Shown piece by piece: positions 10,961-22,010 of a DNA stretch of 64,000 bases (its first letter is position 1; every line of letters begins with the position of its first letter). The notes beneath the pieces are model-generated. The model did no database searches. It was not told the DNA's origin and saw nothing but the letters and a program-made list of their open reading frames with translations. The position numbers were made by a program, and so were the translations under genes. This stretch comes from Siphonodentalium dalli. Lineage: Eukaryota; Mollusca; Scaphopoda; Gadilida; Siphonodentaliidae. The stretch lies in NCBI GenBank assembly GCA_032622095.1, contig CP136061.1, positions 122,896,754-122,960,753 on the forward strand, read 5' to 3'.

Positions 10961-11126
10961 GTTTTGAGTAGGAAAGTTTGGATTTCTGACTATTGATAAC
11001 TCTGCATACATGAATTGTTTTTGCATCGCAGCTTCCCAATACGATTCATTGCATTGTGAACTTTTTAAACGCGATGCATCGGAAATGCGATGAATTGTGG
11101 CAGCCCTAATGACCATACAAATTTCT

Positions 11127-11230
11127 CAATTCTTCAGAAAACATTCTGGTGTTGAATGAGAAATTCATGATTTGTATTCTATAATAGAAGCAATAGAAGG
11201 GGGCTAAAGAATCTAACTTCCACTGCCAAC
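11127..11230 (+). repeat. Repeat X, right copy
   Basis: Matches 6286-6391 in order and orientation (CTTCAGAAAACATT, TTTGTATTCTATAATAGAAGCA, shortened here to its shared parts, and GAAGGGGGC, GAATCTAACTTCCACTG). It begins ten bases beyond the right ATGACCAT. Confidence 0.6.
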
Positions 11231-12901
11231 AACTGCTGTGTCCCACGTCTGGAAAGAATTCAATTCATTAAAACCAACTGATGCTCACTAGGAACTATTC
11301 CCGCATAATAAATTAATGAGTTTTGGGCCTCAAATTCCCGAAGTGGTGCCATCAATTAAATCATTAGAAATATTTACAAGTCAAATTGAATTGGTTGGCA
11401 CAAGACAAATTCCCTTTGATAGGTCAGCTTTGTTATTAGGCAAAGCTCAAAATGGTCCTGGCAGCAACTGCATGTCATGAATCTCAATTTGCTTCACATT
11501 TGCTGTTGACATGCACAAAACTTAACAAACTCGCTGGTTCCATGCCACAAATTAGCATTCTAGATTGTTTTCCACCATATCTTTCCAATCACTCAATCTC
11601 CACAATTGACCTTCCATTAAGTTGAGCTGTTCAGATTTTACTGATTTGTACTGCCTGCACAATTCAACTGCCTCTCATCAGCACAAATCAGTTCTGGGCT
11701 TGAGATGCGATTGTCAATTTGAATGACAACTAAAGCATTGTTTAAGACTACGACTGCAGAAGTTAACGTGGAAAAGGCACTAAAATTCATCAATATTTCA
11801 GCCTACTCCATCAGAATGAGTTAGGGATGTTGCCATACTTTGATGGTTAACTGAGGTTTTATTTAGCTTTTAGTATTTTAGCTATATATGGCCATATTAC
11901 AATGTGGTCAGATTTAGTGTTGCATGGAGGAAAAACTGAAGATGTTTTTGGCTGACAATGATTGACATGTATGCATGGGTTTTCAATAGAAAATTGTGCA
12001 ATTTGTTTCTCAAATTAAAATTATAAGAAGAACATGGAGTTTCAATAACATTAGGAATATTCCTTTTCCAGTGTAATGGACTCACCAGCTATGATGTGAG
12101 TCAACAGCCAATCAAAACTAGGCTACCCACATGATAACCTGGTATATATAACCGTCACATGTGATACCACTTCACTTTCATCCAGCATCTGCAAATGTTC
12201 GGAAAGTTTTACAATCATAAACACAAGTTTATAAATATGTAGAGCATTGCATTATGGGGTTTCCTAGTCTTATTAACTGAAGTAAAATTTCTGATCAAGA
12301 CAATTTTTTTAGCCCAGGATCACACGTGCTAATCAATATAGGGCTGTGAGGATGAGAGGAATTCTCTGAATTAGAGAGAACAAAATCAGAGGGTCCCTGT
12401 CTGTCCCACTTGTCTTGTCCTTTTGCCCAGGAGGTTTCTTGGTCGTGATCTGGTGACTTGGTTAGCCCATGTATTTAACCTCCGAATAGCTATTATATCG
12501 CGGCACTGATCAGGGGCTATTATCTGATCGACGAGACCTTCATTTATTATTCTGGTCTGGCCTATCTGTACTTGGTATTTAATAAGTGCGTGGCTTCTTA
12601 GTATTAACATTCTGATGCAGTTAGTTCGAGATATGTGAAATGTTACATCTGTCTGCTCTGTTTCACGCATTTTGTTTTTATGTTCTTCAGAATCTAATTA
12701 ACCTGATATATAAGAAATGAGTATTGGGGGGAGGCACTCTAATGATAAGCTTTTTCATTGACAATTCTATTACACCATATGAAGTCACTTCATCATCAAA
12801 TGCGATATCACCATTATGCATGCGCCAATCACTTCACCCAAGCTTTCGCTCGTGTGTGGACGTGTTTCTATCCATCTCCGATCGCGGACTCTATGTAGTT
12901 A
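11231..12901. other. No recognisable feature
   Basis: About 1.7 kb without a repeat family I can name. The 94-residue minus-strand ORF at 12386-12670 has ordinary composition but no motif, splice context or partner, so I do not call it a gene. Confidence 0.4.
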
Positions 12902-13005
12902 TCGAGTTGTGAATAACTCGTTACTAAACCATTTTTTTGTTGTTACATGACTACCACAAATAATATAATAGTCTTGAGTTGTGAATAACCCGTCACTAAA
13001 CAATT
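12902..13005 (+). repeat. Pair of short direct repeats
   Basis: GAGTTGTGAATAACTCG-TTACTAAACC (about 12903) recurs as GAGTTGTGAATAACCCG-TCACTAAAC (about 12976), 73 bp apart. Confidence 0.65.
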
Positions 13006-13850
13006 TCTACCACGGAATAATATTAAATCAAAATAACTTACTTGACTAATTATTTTGGGTACTTGTGTTTGATAGTTGCAAATTGTTTTGAGATTTGCTT
13101 CACGATTATCTGCAACAAAATGGCGGATGCCTTCTGTTCAGAAAACATGGTGCTTTGTGTAAATGCTTTTATCTGAGATTTCACTGGCTTTTATCTCTAA
13201 GCATTTCCTACTCGCTTACTTTTACAAACGATGCTTTGTGTTGTTCAATGATTTTTAGACATGAACAAAAAGTTTCGTAGCGAAGAAAATGGCATCCGTG
13301 TCCGCATTTTCTGTAGTGAACTTGTGAGCTGAACTGTCCTTGGACTTGTTCAATGGGGCTTACATGTAAATTCCCAATGTGTGTGCACACCAGAACATTT
13401 TCAAATGTATCCAGATTTATTGATTATTTGTCCACGGACATTTGGTAAATTCTGACGACATACATGCTGTTGCAAAATTGTCTGAATTAGGTCAATTGCT
13501 GACAATGTGTTTTCTATAGGGAAAAATCGCACACTTATGTCGAATCCTCAACACATGTTTTTGGCTGGTGACAGCCGTTTCAGATGGCTGTATAGTTGAA
13601 GTGTGATTCGCACATGCGTAATGGTATATCTCATTTGATACCCCGTGACTCTATATAGTTTATAGAATCACAATCAAACTTTGCCTTCCGCAAGGAAAGG
13701 CTTGTTTAATTTTTTAAATAAACACTAGTTCATTTTCAATGATCAGTTTATTCATATAAACAATCAATATCTATATGAAAAATGTGAACAAAATAAATTT
13801 GTCATGAAGGTGGAAGACTATAACCACCACACCTATGAAACATATATATA
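13006..13850. other. No recognisable feature
   Basis: No repeat family or credible coding region recognised. Confidence 0.4.
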
Positions 13851-14063
13851 CAGTAGTGCTCTAAGCAATCGACTGCTTAACCACAGCAGAATTATGGGTA
13901 ACTTTTCAGGATTTAGTCGGAAATATGGCTTGTTGCCATTCATCGGAAATCTCTCGCCAAGAGCTTTCCGATGAATGGCAACAAGCGATATTTCCGATCA
14001 AATCCTGAAAAGTTACCCATAATTCTGCTGTGATTAAGGAGTCGATTAATTAGAGCATTACTG
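13851..14063. mobile_element. Family A palindrome, copy 3
   Basis: Flanked by TA on both sides. Left end CAGTAGTGCTCTAAGCAATC, right end TTAGAGCATTACTG. The centre reads ATCTCTCGCCAAGAGC. Minus-strand ORF 13940-14287 runs through the right arm and is a by-product. Confidence 0.87.
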
Positions 14064-14916
14064 TATAACCAGAGAGGTAGCACCAAATATGTAACAAATG
14101 AAGCAAATGTAACTCTAGTGTGTACATGGATGGAAGTGGAGAACTGTAGGAGACAGTATGAATAGTTATGGCTAGTATGGGTAAAAGGTACATAAATCCT
14201 CAAGCTGATAGCAGGAAAATTGGGTGGGAGGGAGGGAGGGAAATTGAATCTTATAAACGAATAATTTTTGGAATTAAAGTTTGTCAAATTGAATTACATT
14301 ATTATTCTCTTGGTAAACCAAAATGGCGTATTCCTTTTACAGCATACCGATATTATGTTAATGAGGGAAAATAGTTCTTATTATAAAATTGAATTGAAAC
14401 TAATAAAGAATATCTATCCATACATTATTAGCAACATGCATCTCAGTCTGAGTAAACTCATACCTAAATATTCATTACAACATTGAATATTAGGTCTGAC
14501 GGATAACATCGCTATCTCATTTCCAAGTCCTCGGGATTCCGTAATCTGATTGATTGCGTAAATTATTTTCCGTCCAATGAAACCGTGTGGGTTAATAAAC
14601 AAGTGTTAGAGTGGGCGGAGACTCCCACAATGTCACCTCTAAATATAGTAACAGAGCAGAATTTGGTCGGTATTTCTCCGATCGAAAGCGATGCTTGCAA
14701 ATACAACACAGACAGAAAAAATGGCTTCGAAATTATATATTCGGTACGATTCGGATTAATTTGAAGGATGTGCTACTGATAGATAGGCCTGCGCATGGTA
14801 CCAACTTGGCCTCCCATAAATATAAATAGAACTCACTCATGTCCGTGTATTTGATTTACTTTATTGTAACATGTTTTGCAAATCAAATTATTTGTCGTAA
14901 AAAAGTCATCTGAAAG
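14064..14916. other. No recognisable feature
   Basis: Contains GGGAGGGAGGGAGGG (14226-14240) and short ORFs without motifs. Nothing further supported. Confidence 0.4.
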
Positions 14917-15183
14917 TTAAACACCGAGGAAATGACTTAATTTTATGCTTTTAAATAGTTCTAAAGCATCATTTTTGATGACAACCTTATTTGTTGCTCT
15001 CGGATGCAGCTTTCCGGTTGATGCAGCGAGTTCATCTCCCGAAAAAGAATAGTCGCACACACGACAAATATTATCTTCTGCAAGTTTATGTCGCGACACA
15101 GGCCATTGTTTGCGAAGCACAACAAATAACAGGTGGGGACACCTGTCAATCATCGATGTATTTTTAAAAAGCCATGACGTCAT
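14917..15183 (-). CDS. Unidentified 88-residue ORF with a CxxC motif
   Basis: The start codon overlaps the TGACGTCA at 15175-15182. The product has a basic N-terminal third, then ICRVCDYSFSGDEL near residues 39-52, whose CxxC could be half of a zinc site, though no second cysteine pair follows. No splice signal, intact neighbour or second copy was found. It could be a small exon, a transposon remnant or chance. Confidence 0.15.
   Translation of the reverse strand: MTSWLFKNTSMIDRCPHLLFVVLRKQWPVSRHKLAEDNICRVCDYSFSGDELAASTGKLHPRATNKVVIKNDALELFKSIKLSHFLGV
15175..15182. promoter_or_regulatory. TGACGTCA octamer
   Basis: Full cAMP-response-element-type palindrome. Six more occur at 24520, 30398, 32419, 36764, 41278 and 60875. 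The match is exact; regulatory use is not shown. Confidence 0.4.
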
Positions 15184-15235
15184 TTTGGGGAAGCCCTTCG
15201 CTGAATGGAAATGGTTTTGGCGAGATTAGCTCCAG

Positions 15236-15260
15236 ACTCTATATTTCAAATATAGAGTCG
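15236..15260. repeat. Perfect 25-bp hairpin
   Basis: GACTCTATATTT followed by CAAATATAGAGTC: a 12-bp stem with almost no loop. Confidence 0.7.
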
Positions 15261-15361
15261 ACGTTCACCCAGACTCAAAGAGTTTTGAGAAGCTGTGCAA
15301 ATACCCATAATGCCACAGAAAAGAACATTTCTTATTTAGCATAAAACATCATCAGAAAATA

Positions 15362-15448
15362 CCCTATGGTCGACTCGCTTATATAAGAAATGCATTGGCA
15401 CAGGGTTTTCGCAAAAATTTCAGGAAGCTCTCATCCTGAAAGGGTTAA
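15362..15448. mobile_element. Family C right-end fragment, copy 3
   Basis: Only the right terminus is present: CCCTATGGTCGACTCGC, TATAAGAAATGCATTGGCAC, AGGAAGCTCTCATC and the end GAAAGGGTTAA. Confidence 0.65.
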
Positions 15449-15748
15449 AAAATTATTTATGTCAGTATTAATTTCCATTAACGTCATAGCCATACTTCCA
15501 AAGCTTGTGTGATGTTATCAGACAAAAATGCTCTAAAATGGCATCCAAAAATAAGTTCCCATGTCAATCATGTTTATAAATGGAAATTCGGAGTATGCCG
15601 GCCCGAGGTTCGACTAATCAAGATGAAATTTGACTTCTGCAGGCAACTAGTCAACTTCTGAAATCTACTAATCGTTTCAACACTATCAGAGAATCAGACT
15701 GGATTAAAGGGCATTCCAAGAAGGGCTCACTAAACAGATAAGGTTTTT

Positions 15749-16205
15749 TAGCTTAACTTGAATTAGTCAAGTTTGAGCTATTGCCATGGATGGCAGCCGT
15801 CAATTTTTTTTGAAATTAGTCAAAAAACATGGCCACTGGCAGCCATCTTGGATTACACATTTAAATCCATCGGGGTACCGTGCAGCCCAAATTTATTTGA
15901 GAATTGTTTTCAAATTTTACAGACATATTTAGGATCACATCTAGAAGGAAGCTGTTGAATTTGAAACATTTTCGGTGAAAAACATTGCTGTCGGAACCCG
16001 GCTAGTCTTGGATTTTACTCTTTACTCTCCATACAGCCAACATTTTTCATCCTATTGATCCCAAATGTCATAAGGCTCTTCGGTTGATCTCTGGTATTAC
16101 TTATTTAAAACATTGAATTTTCCACATTCCAACATTGTCGTAATGTATGACATTATCCCCTCTCAAAGTTGAGCTACAGTGTCATTGAAACTTTTATCTA
16201 TTGAA
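15749..16205 (+). repeat. Family M module repeat, copy 1
   Basis: The head AGCTTAACTTGAATTAGTCAAGTTTGAGCT is a 30-base hairpin, written here as AGCTTAACTTGA and TCAAGTTTGAGCT around ATTAG. Then come GGCAGCC, AAACATGGCC, GGCAGCCATCTTGGATT, AATCCATCGGGGTACC, and a tail CCCCTCTCAAAGTTGAGCTA with AGTGTCATTGAAAC. It shares all these with 19.0-19.6 and 56.3-57.0 kb but holds fewer units. Confidence 0.6.
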
Positions 16206-16623
16206 TCTATAAATTCTGGAGAATATTGAACTACCGGTAGCCTTGTAATATTCTGCGGTAATTATAAAGACCAATCTTTTGTGGGGTAGCTTGGAGTTGT
16301 TTCATTTCCTGTCCTGTGTATACATTAATATTTTCTTAATATTTTGGTCAATATAATCCTGCTTTGATAGACATAAACCTTGGAGATCCATATTTCTTGC
16401 CGTATTTGATGAAGCTACCTTGAGAGGGGATGGGTGGGCATCCTTTGTATTGATCTATTAGGGAATGAGACAGACGTTTTAAAAAAGATGTGAAATTAGG
16501 TTTGGACCTTGACTGACAATAATCAAGCATGGATGGCTATCAGCAATCCTGCTGTTGTGGGTCCTACTGATTTAATTATGATGTTTGTTTGGAAAAACGA
16601 TGCTGTTCAGAAAAGTACAGCTA
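16206..16623. other. No recognisable feature
   Basis: No gene or repeat recognised. Confidence 0.4.
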
Positions 16624-16876
16624 CAGTAATGCCCTAAATAATCGACTCCTTAACCACAGCAGAATTATGGGTAATTTTTCAGGATTTAGTTGGAAAAATG
16701 GCTTGTTGCCATTCATCGGAAAGCTCTCAATGAGAGCTTTCGGATTAATGGCAACAAGCCATATTCTCACTGAGAGCTTTCCGATGAATGGCAACAAGCC
16801 ATATTTCCGACTAAATCCTGAAAAATTACCCATAATTATGCTGTGGTTAAGGAGTCGATTATTTATGGCATTAAAG
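16624..16876. mobile_element. Family A palindrome, copy 4, expanded centre
   Basis: About 40 bp longer than its siblings because the inner part of the right arm occurs twice: GGCAACAAGCCATAT at about 16749 and again at about 16788 after a second CACTGAGAGC. Left end CAGTAATGCCCTAAATAATC; right end GGCATTAAAG is eroded. Confidence 0.85.
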
Positions 16877-17494
16877 TATAGCTAATTTTATCAGGTTGTC
16901 ATTTTTGAGGTTTTAAGTTAATTCTAATAAATTCAAGGCAAAGCTATTGTCTCATTTCGAAACATTCAAAAATATATATAAGTATTTTATTATTTGATGT
17001 ACTGGTTGTAAATATTATCAAACAATAAGAAGAGCTATCTTGATTGGGGTCAGATTCATTACAATTTTTCTCTTGCCATTATTACAATATTTTTTTACAT
17101 ACAAAGAACGACACAAGTGGCTAGTTTGTCGATACTGTACAAGTGTCAGTGCAGAAGGATAGAAAGAGAGGGGTAAAACCCATAATCACACATGTCATTT
17201 TGTGTTTATCACACACCATCGGTTCTAGAATCTGTTAATTGAAAAAAAAAAGACTTATAAGGTTTATTCATAAATAGACAGGGCTTGCTTTGTCATGTGA
17301 TTTGATGCTTTTATTTTATATTTTCGTTTTCATGGTCGAGGCAAACGTCAGTTATGTTATGTGACAACGATGTCACTTGATGAATATGATACGACCCAAG
17401 CAGACGGAACGTGAAACCAAACATTTGTCTCGCTCACTGATGCCATATTTTTCGGTATCCACTATAAAACACTAGATATCCTCTATATACTTTA
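16877..17494. other. No recognisable feature
   Basis: AT-rich with T and A runs. Nothing supported. Confidence 0.4.
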
Positions 17495-17664
17495 AAGTAA
17501 TGCCCTAAATAAATGACTCGGAAATATGGCTTGCTGCCATTCATCGGAAAACTCTCACTGAGAGCTTTCCGATAAATGGCAACAAGCCATATTTCCGACT
17601 AAATCCTGAAAAGTTACCCATAATTCTGCTGTGGTTAAGGAGTCAATTATTTCAGACGTTACTG
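17495..17664. mobile_element. Family A palindrome, copy 5, left arm deleted
   Basis: The left arm jumps from AAATGACTCG directly to GAAATATGGC, losing about 40 bp (the CCTTAACCACAGC to GGATTTAGT part). The right arm is complete and ends GTTACTG. Confidence 0.85.
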
Positions 17665-17779
17665 TAAATGAACCTTGCAGACAACTGGCCTCATCTTGAA
17701 TCATTCAGACTTGCCAAAGTCTTCAAAAATGTTAAATTTAGAAATTTATTGTACTTTTTTTTAACATCATTACATTTGC

Positions 17780-17930
17780 CATGCCATCATTTGTGAATCA
17801 GCAGGACCCAACATCACCATAGCTAAATTAGCAGTTGGGAATTTAATAAGGAAAAAATATTCCATCTTCCATGAATAGTTATACCAACAGCATCAGGTAG
17901 CAGTACCCAAACAATCACTCACTGTTATGG
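17780..17930. repeat. Weak J-like fragment
   Basis: AATCAGCAGGACCCA, ATCACCATAG and TTAGCAGT echo the J arms near 2.0 and 2.6 kb; the rest has no match. Confidence 0.3.
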
Positions 17931-18470
17931 ATGCCGTTGTGCATGCCGTATCAATATTAGATCACAATATCTCAATATCAATAGATTTCTTCTATTTAAA
18001 ACTGCTGACGACATACTGCCCCTCTTTGTACTTTCTGAGGGCCGCCACTTGGGAGTCTCCTGATTTTCACTCAGATTGCTCGTATATCCTTGGCATTATG
18101 GGATAGCTCTTTCATAGAGTGCTGAATCAAGTTCCCAATGTAACAAAAGCGTGCAATAAGCGTGGAGGTCACAGTGCACAGGTATCCCTGCTGAAAACTA
18201 TTGTTTTTTCCTCTCAGATTGTCGAGGTCCCAGCATTAACTTATTTCTCAGGAGTTACATGCTTACAGCAGCATTCCAATTGGAATTCAGGGATGACTGC
18301 CAAACATGGATTATTAAGTTGAGTGATCATTTGTTTGAGTTTTCGGCCACTTTGCCTTTATTAGCAGAGTAAATTGTACTGTAGGAGAGGCACATATAGG
18401 ATAATTTGATTTTTTCCAATTGTCTATATTGTCATATTCCACTTTTGTGGAGTAAGAAGAGGGGTTGTAA

Positions 18471-18598
18471 ATAACTCTTTCTGTACTAAATATATTTGTT
18501 GTTTGTTGAACTTATTATATGAACATTTCCCACCTATGGATATGAATCCTTCTGCACTTGTTATCTTTCCGTCATACTGTCATCTGCACCATTTTACC
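18471..18598. repeat. Family H fragment
   Basis: CTCTTTCTGTACTAAATA, TTGTTGAACTTATTAT, GAACATTTCCCACCTATGG, GAATCCTTCTGCACTTG and CATCTGCACCATTTTACC follow the order in the H copies at 46.3 and 58.5-59.1 kb. The TTAA ends are missing. Confidence 0.55.
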
Positions 18599-18623
18599 GG
18601 GGGGGGGGGGGGGGGGGGGGGGG
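18599..18623. repeat. 25-base G run
   Basis: Uninterrupted G25 followed by TGGTGGT. Such tracts can form G-quadruplexes and are prone to sequencing error. Confidence 0.95.
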
Positions 18624-18999
18624 TGGTGGTGTCAGAATTGTTTTTCAGGCACATATGATACTTGTTTACCTTTGCAAGTTTTTTCAGACCATTTTTCGAT
18701 ACCCACCGTGCACAGATATCAGATAGTTTATCAAAATATTTTAGGATATAACAACGCATGTCCAATGACAAACGCCACATTCACATCATCAAGAACATGT
18801 ATCAGAAGTTTCTATCATCAAACAAGTGGCATGGTACACAGGGTTGCAGAGGTGTCCCATAATCATAATGACATTATTTTACTGCTTAGAATCAAATTAT
18901 GGTAGTGATTTCCTATGTGAAACTGATCTCATAGTAAATATCAATTTGAGTGTAAAATCCAATCCTGTGTTACCTAGCTTCCATTTTTTCTTGTGAAAG
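18624..18999. other. No recognisable feature
   Basis: The ORFs running out of the G tract on both strands are low-complexity by-products. Nothing else supported. Confidence 0.4.
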
Positions 19000-19570
19000 T
19001 CACCTTGTCAACAATTTCTGTTAGCACCCTCTACAGGCCACCTCCTTCATCTGATCACCACCAAACTTCAAATGGATCTTCAGGGTGACCTCTAGATGGG
19101 AGCCATAAATTTTTTCTGAAATTTGTTGAAAAACATGGCTGCCAGCAGCCATCTTGAATTTCAAATGCTAATCCATCGGCACACCCTGCAGCCCACATTG
19201 ATAGGAGAATTGTTTTGAACATTTACAGGCATGTTTAGAATCACCTCTAGATGGCACACCCTACAGACCGCATCTCTCATCTGATCATCACCAAACTTCA
19301 CATGGATCTCTAGATGGGAGCTTACCATCTTTCCCGAAGTCTGTTAAAAACATGAGTGCCAGCAGCCATCTTGGATTTTACTCTTTGCATGACTAAAGGC
19401 CACATCTCTCATCCCATCGTCACCAAACTTCTTATGTATTCTCCGGGTGACCTCTAGAATACATAGACATACCAACTTTCCACATTCCTTATCGCTCCAT
19501 TTACTGTAACATTTGATATTTATAACCCCTCTCCAAGTTGAGCTTCATGAGTGTCATTGAACTTTCATTA
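19000..19570 (+). repeat. Family M module repeat, copy 2
   Basis: Three units of about 180 bp: ACAGGCCACCTCC / AGACCGCATCTC / AAAGGCCACATCTC, each followed by CTCATCTGATCA-like text, CACCAAACTTC and a GTGACCTCTAGA phrase, with GCCAGCAGCCATCTTG between units. The tail is CCCCTCTCCAAGTTGAGCTT and GTGTCATTGAACTTTCA. The hairpin head is absent. Confidence 0.6.
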
Positions 19571-19716
19571 ATATAGCCCAAGTATTGTAATGCTGCTCAT
19601 CACTGTTTATTCAAATTCTGTCTATATAATCACTACTTATTAGTTCTACATGCACCTGTACATATTATTGAGAAGATCACTTCTCACCAGCCCAATTTTA
19701 TTCCATACCATATCTA

Positions 19717-19964
19717 CACTAATTCTCTAATTAATCGACTCCTTAACCACAGCAGAATTATGGGTAACTTTTCAGGATTTGGTCGGAAATATGGCTTGTT
19801 GCCATTCATCGGAAAGCTCTCACAGTTAGGGCATTACTGAATTTACTGTACATGCGCAGACGAATAGAAAACCATATGGCAACAAGCCATATTTCCGACT
19901 AAATCCTGAAAAGTTACCCATAATTTTGCTGTGTTTAAGGAGTCGATTAATTAGAGCATTACTG
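19717..19964. mobile_element. Family A palindrome, copy 6, scrambled
   Basis: The left arm runs to GGAAAGCTCTCAC and then meets AGTTAGGGCATTACTG (19818-19833), which is an A terminus in the wrong place. About 30 bp of unrelated DNA follow, and then the right arm resumes at ATATGGCAACAAGCC. The right end TTAGAGCATTACTG is intact. Confidence 0.8.
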
Positions 19965-20081
19965 TATATATCATTATCCATCACAGACATAAGCATTGTT
20001 TTTGTTTTTAGTATTTTTGTATTTACCTGACACCAATGAAATATGGTTTGCTTCAATCAAATATCTGATCTAAAATATCTA

Positions 20082-20294
20082 CAGTTGTGCCCGAATTATA
20101 TGACCCTTTAACCAATGCAAAATTATAGGAAATTTTTCAGGATTTAGTCGGATATAAGGCTTGTTGCCATTCATCGGAAAGCTCTCACCGAAATGTTTCT
20201 GATGAATGGCAGCAAGCCATATTTCCGGCTAAATCCTGAAAACTTTCCCATAATTCTGCTGTGGTTTAGGGGTCGATTATTTAGGACATAACTG
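20082..20294. mobile_element. Family A palindrome, copy 7
   Basis: Diverged copy: CAGTTGTGCCCGAATTATAT at the left, TTAGGACATAACTG at the right. The centre is altered (CTCACCGAAATGTTTCTG). Flanked by TA on the right. Confidence 0.8.
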
Positions 20295-20540
20295 TATCTT
20301 ATGTATGCCCTGCCCTGGCAATATAAGGGTTATATTTCAAATGATAAACAAATACCCTCCATCATTCATCAATTCTGTTTAGTATTTGGCTTCCTTAGTA
20401 ATTTCTGCAATCTTAGCATAAACTAGCAAAGCAGACCTGGATGAGGTTAATTAGTTCATCAGAATTACTGCCATCTTTCGTCATTAACAAACTGGAGCAA
20501 ATCACAATCAAATCAATGACAATCGGCCACTTTATTGAAT
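20295..20540. other. No recognisable feature
   Basis: Nothing supported. Confidence 0.4.
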
Positions 20541-20785
20541 GAAGTTTCCCCAAATATGTTGTAATCACTTATTACTCAATCAAAGAGGGTTGGTTATTAC
20601 ACAATTTCATGTGCTGTAGCTCGTAATTCAGTTAGATCTGATTGTCCCCATTTCCTCCGTAGAAAGAGTGGATTCGTCATTGTAGAAGTGCATGTAATCT
20701 TTTAACTTTTAACTCTCTCATGACCGAGGTTTGAATCTGTAGATCATACATGTTAAGTTGTTCATTAAAAGTGGTTTCTGGCTAA
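20541..20785 (+). repeat. Dispersed repeat L, copy 1
   Basis: Matches 30973-31225 in the same orientation: TTTCCCCAAATAT, TTATTACTCAATCAAAGAGG, TGTGCTGTAGCTCGTAATTC, AGTTAGAT, TGCATGTAAT, GAGGTTTGAATC and GATCAT. Similarity is high in blocks and broken by small indels. No termini or coding sequence were identified. Confidence 0.7.
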
Positions 20786-20879
20786 ATACCAGCTGATGTG
20801 TAGTTACTGGATTCCCATTGATTCATTTCAAGGAATGTTCTGCTAATAATTAAGTTCAACCAACAGACTTTGACTGTTT

Positions 20880-21060
20880 TAAACCCTTTCTGTACTAAAT
20901 ACTCATTGATGAGTAGTTTCTTTAGGATATGTTTAGATAGTCAAGTCGTTTGTTGAAATTATCTTCTGAACTTGTATTATCGTTTTGTCTGTCTGTTTGT
21001 CGTCTGTTTATATTTCCTGCGCATCCCTCCATATGAATTATAGTCCATTCCAATGTAAAC
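20880..21060. repeat. Family H fragment
   Basis: AACCCTTTCTGTACTAAATACTCATTGATGAGTAGTTT in two halves (AACCCTTTCTGTACTAA, ATACTCATTGATGAGTAG), then GTTTGTTGAAATTAT, CTTCTGAAC and ATAGTCCATTCCAATGTA. It is an H copy with an altered middle containing GTCTGTCTGTTTGTC. Confidence 0.5.
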
Positions 21061-21885
21061 TTTTCCCAATAGCACCTGTAGTTAAACCACGTCATATAGC
21101 CAATGTCACCAGGTATGAAGGTGATTACGTTTAATAGCCAACAAGTATTTGACGTTATAATATCATTGGGTATTTCCCCACACTGGCCACAGGTATATGT
21201 ACCATGTGTATCATCAGATATGCAACAACAAACATGCTCTCACTTAAGTGTCATCTGTGAATACGATAATGGAAACATAAACCAGTAGACAAACTAAATA
21301 TGTGCCCATAAACAACTGTTTGTCTTCATTTTATCACATATGCGAGTCAAAAAATGATATTTTATGCAAATTTACGCTATGCCTATGTGAGTATGTCCTT
21401 TAAGTTTGTTTACCCACGGACTCCTGTCCTGATTGAAAAAAATAATAATAATAATTGTATTATAAAAAAAATAATTAAACCAAATGTCTTTATATTTGAT
21501 GTGAATTAATCATATAAACCATGATTTGACAAAAGTCGTAAAAAGACTTCCGATAAAAGCGCAAATTATTAGCAATTACGCCACGTTGCTTTGTGAAAGT
21601 TTGGCAATTTTCGTGCAAAAACCACATGTTCAAAGGTCACTTTTGTTGATTCTATGAATGTTTTCATTGACAACCAATGACATCAATGATTAGAAGTGTG
21701 AACTGGTTTCATTGGCCTCAAGTTTAGGGGTGGAGTTTCCCATTGATGCTAATTAGATGACAGAAAACGAGCGCGAATTGTTCAAAATGGCAGTGGACTA
21801 ACTTTAATAGCCGTAAGAGTACTAAGACGTCGCCAGCAGGTGCTCGAATGTGCCGCTTGGGATATTCTTTGTTTTATCGTCATTG
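21061..21885. other. No recognisable feature
   Basis: Nothing supported. Confidence 0.4.
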
Positions 21886-22010
21886 CGTTGATATAAGTAC
21901 CCTTTTTCAGCCAATACGAGACTGAGTACATACTCTATGTCAACGTTGATATATTAAAGTACCCTTTGTCAGCCAATACGAGACTGAGTACATACTCTAT
22001 GTCAACATTT
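21886..22010 (+). repeat. Tandem duplication of about 60 bp
   Basis: CGTTGATATA, AGTACCCTTT, TCAGCCAATACGAGACTGAG and TACATACTCTATGTCAAC occur twice in a row, differing by one 4-bp indel and a few bases. Confidence 0.9.

Larger units (their letters stand above)
6400..11108. mobile_element. hAT-type composite element with nested insertions
   Basis: Bounded by the perfect 8-bp direct repeat ATGACCAT (6392-6399 and 11109-11116). Both ends begin TAGGGCTGC in inverted orientation, followed by GATGCGATGCG on the left and, inverted, GATGCATCGCG on the right. An 8-bp duplication with such TIRs is the hAT pattern. Only about 130 bp at the left and 100-150 bp at the right look like the original element. 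The rest is E modules (6530-6930, 9765-10610), three Helitron-like D elements (6979-9455) and unassigned DNA. No transposase ORF remains, so it is non-autonomous or gutted. Confidence 0.65.

Noticed and set aside
13940-14287. 115-residue minus-strand ORF as a gene
   Set aside because: Its C-terminal part reads through a family A arm. Similar peptides (KPYF.LNPEKLPIILL) appear wherever the palindrome occurs, so the similarity is from the DNA repeat.
16589-16885. 98-residue ORF with repeated NGNKPYFRLNPEKLP text
   Set aside because: Both strands of family A copy 4 give such frames; it is the palindrome translated.
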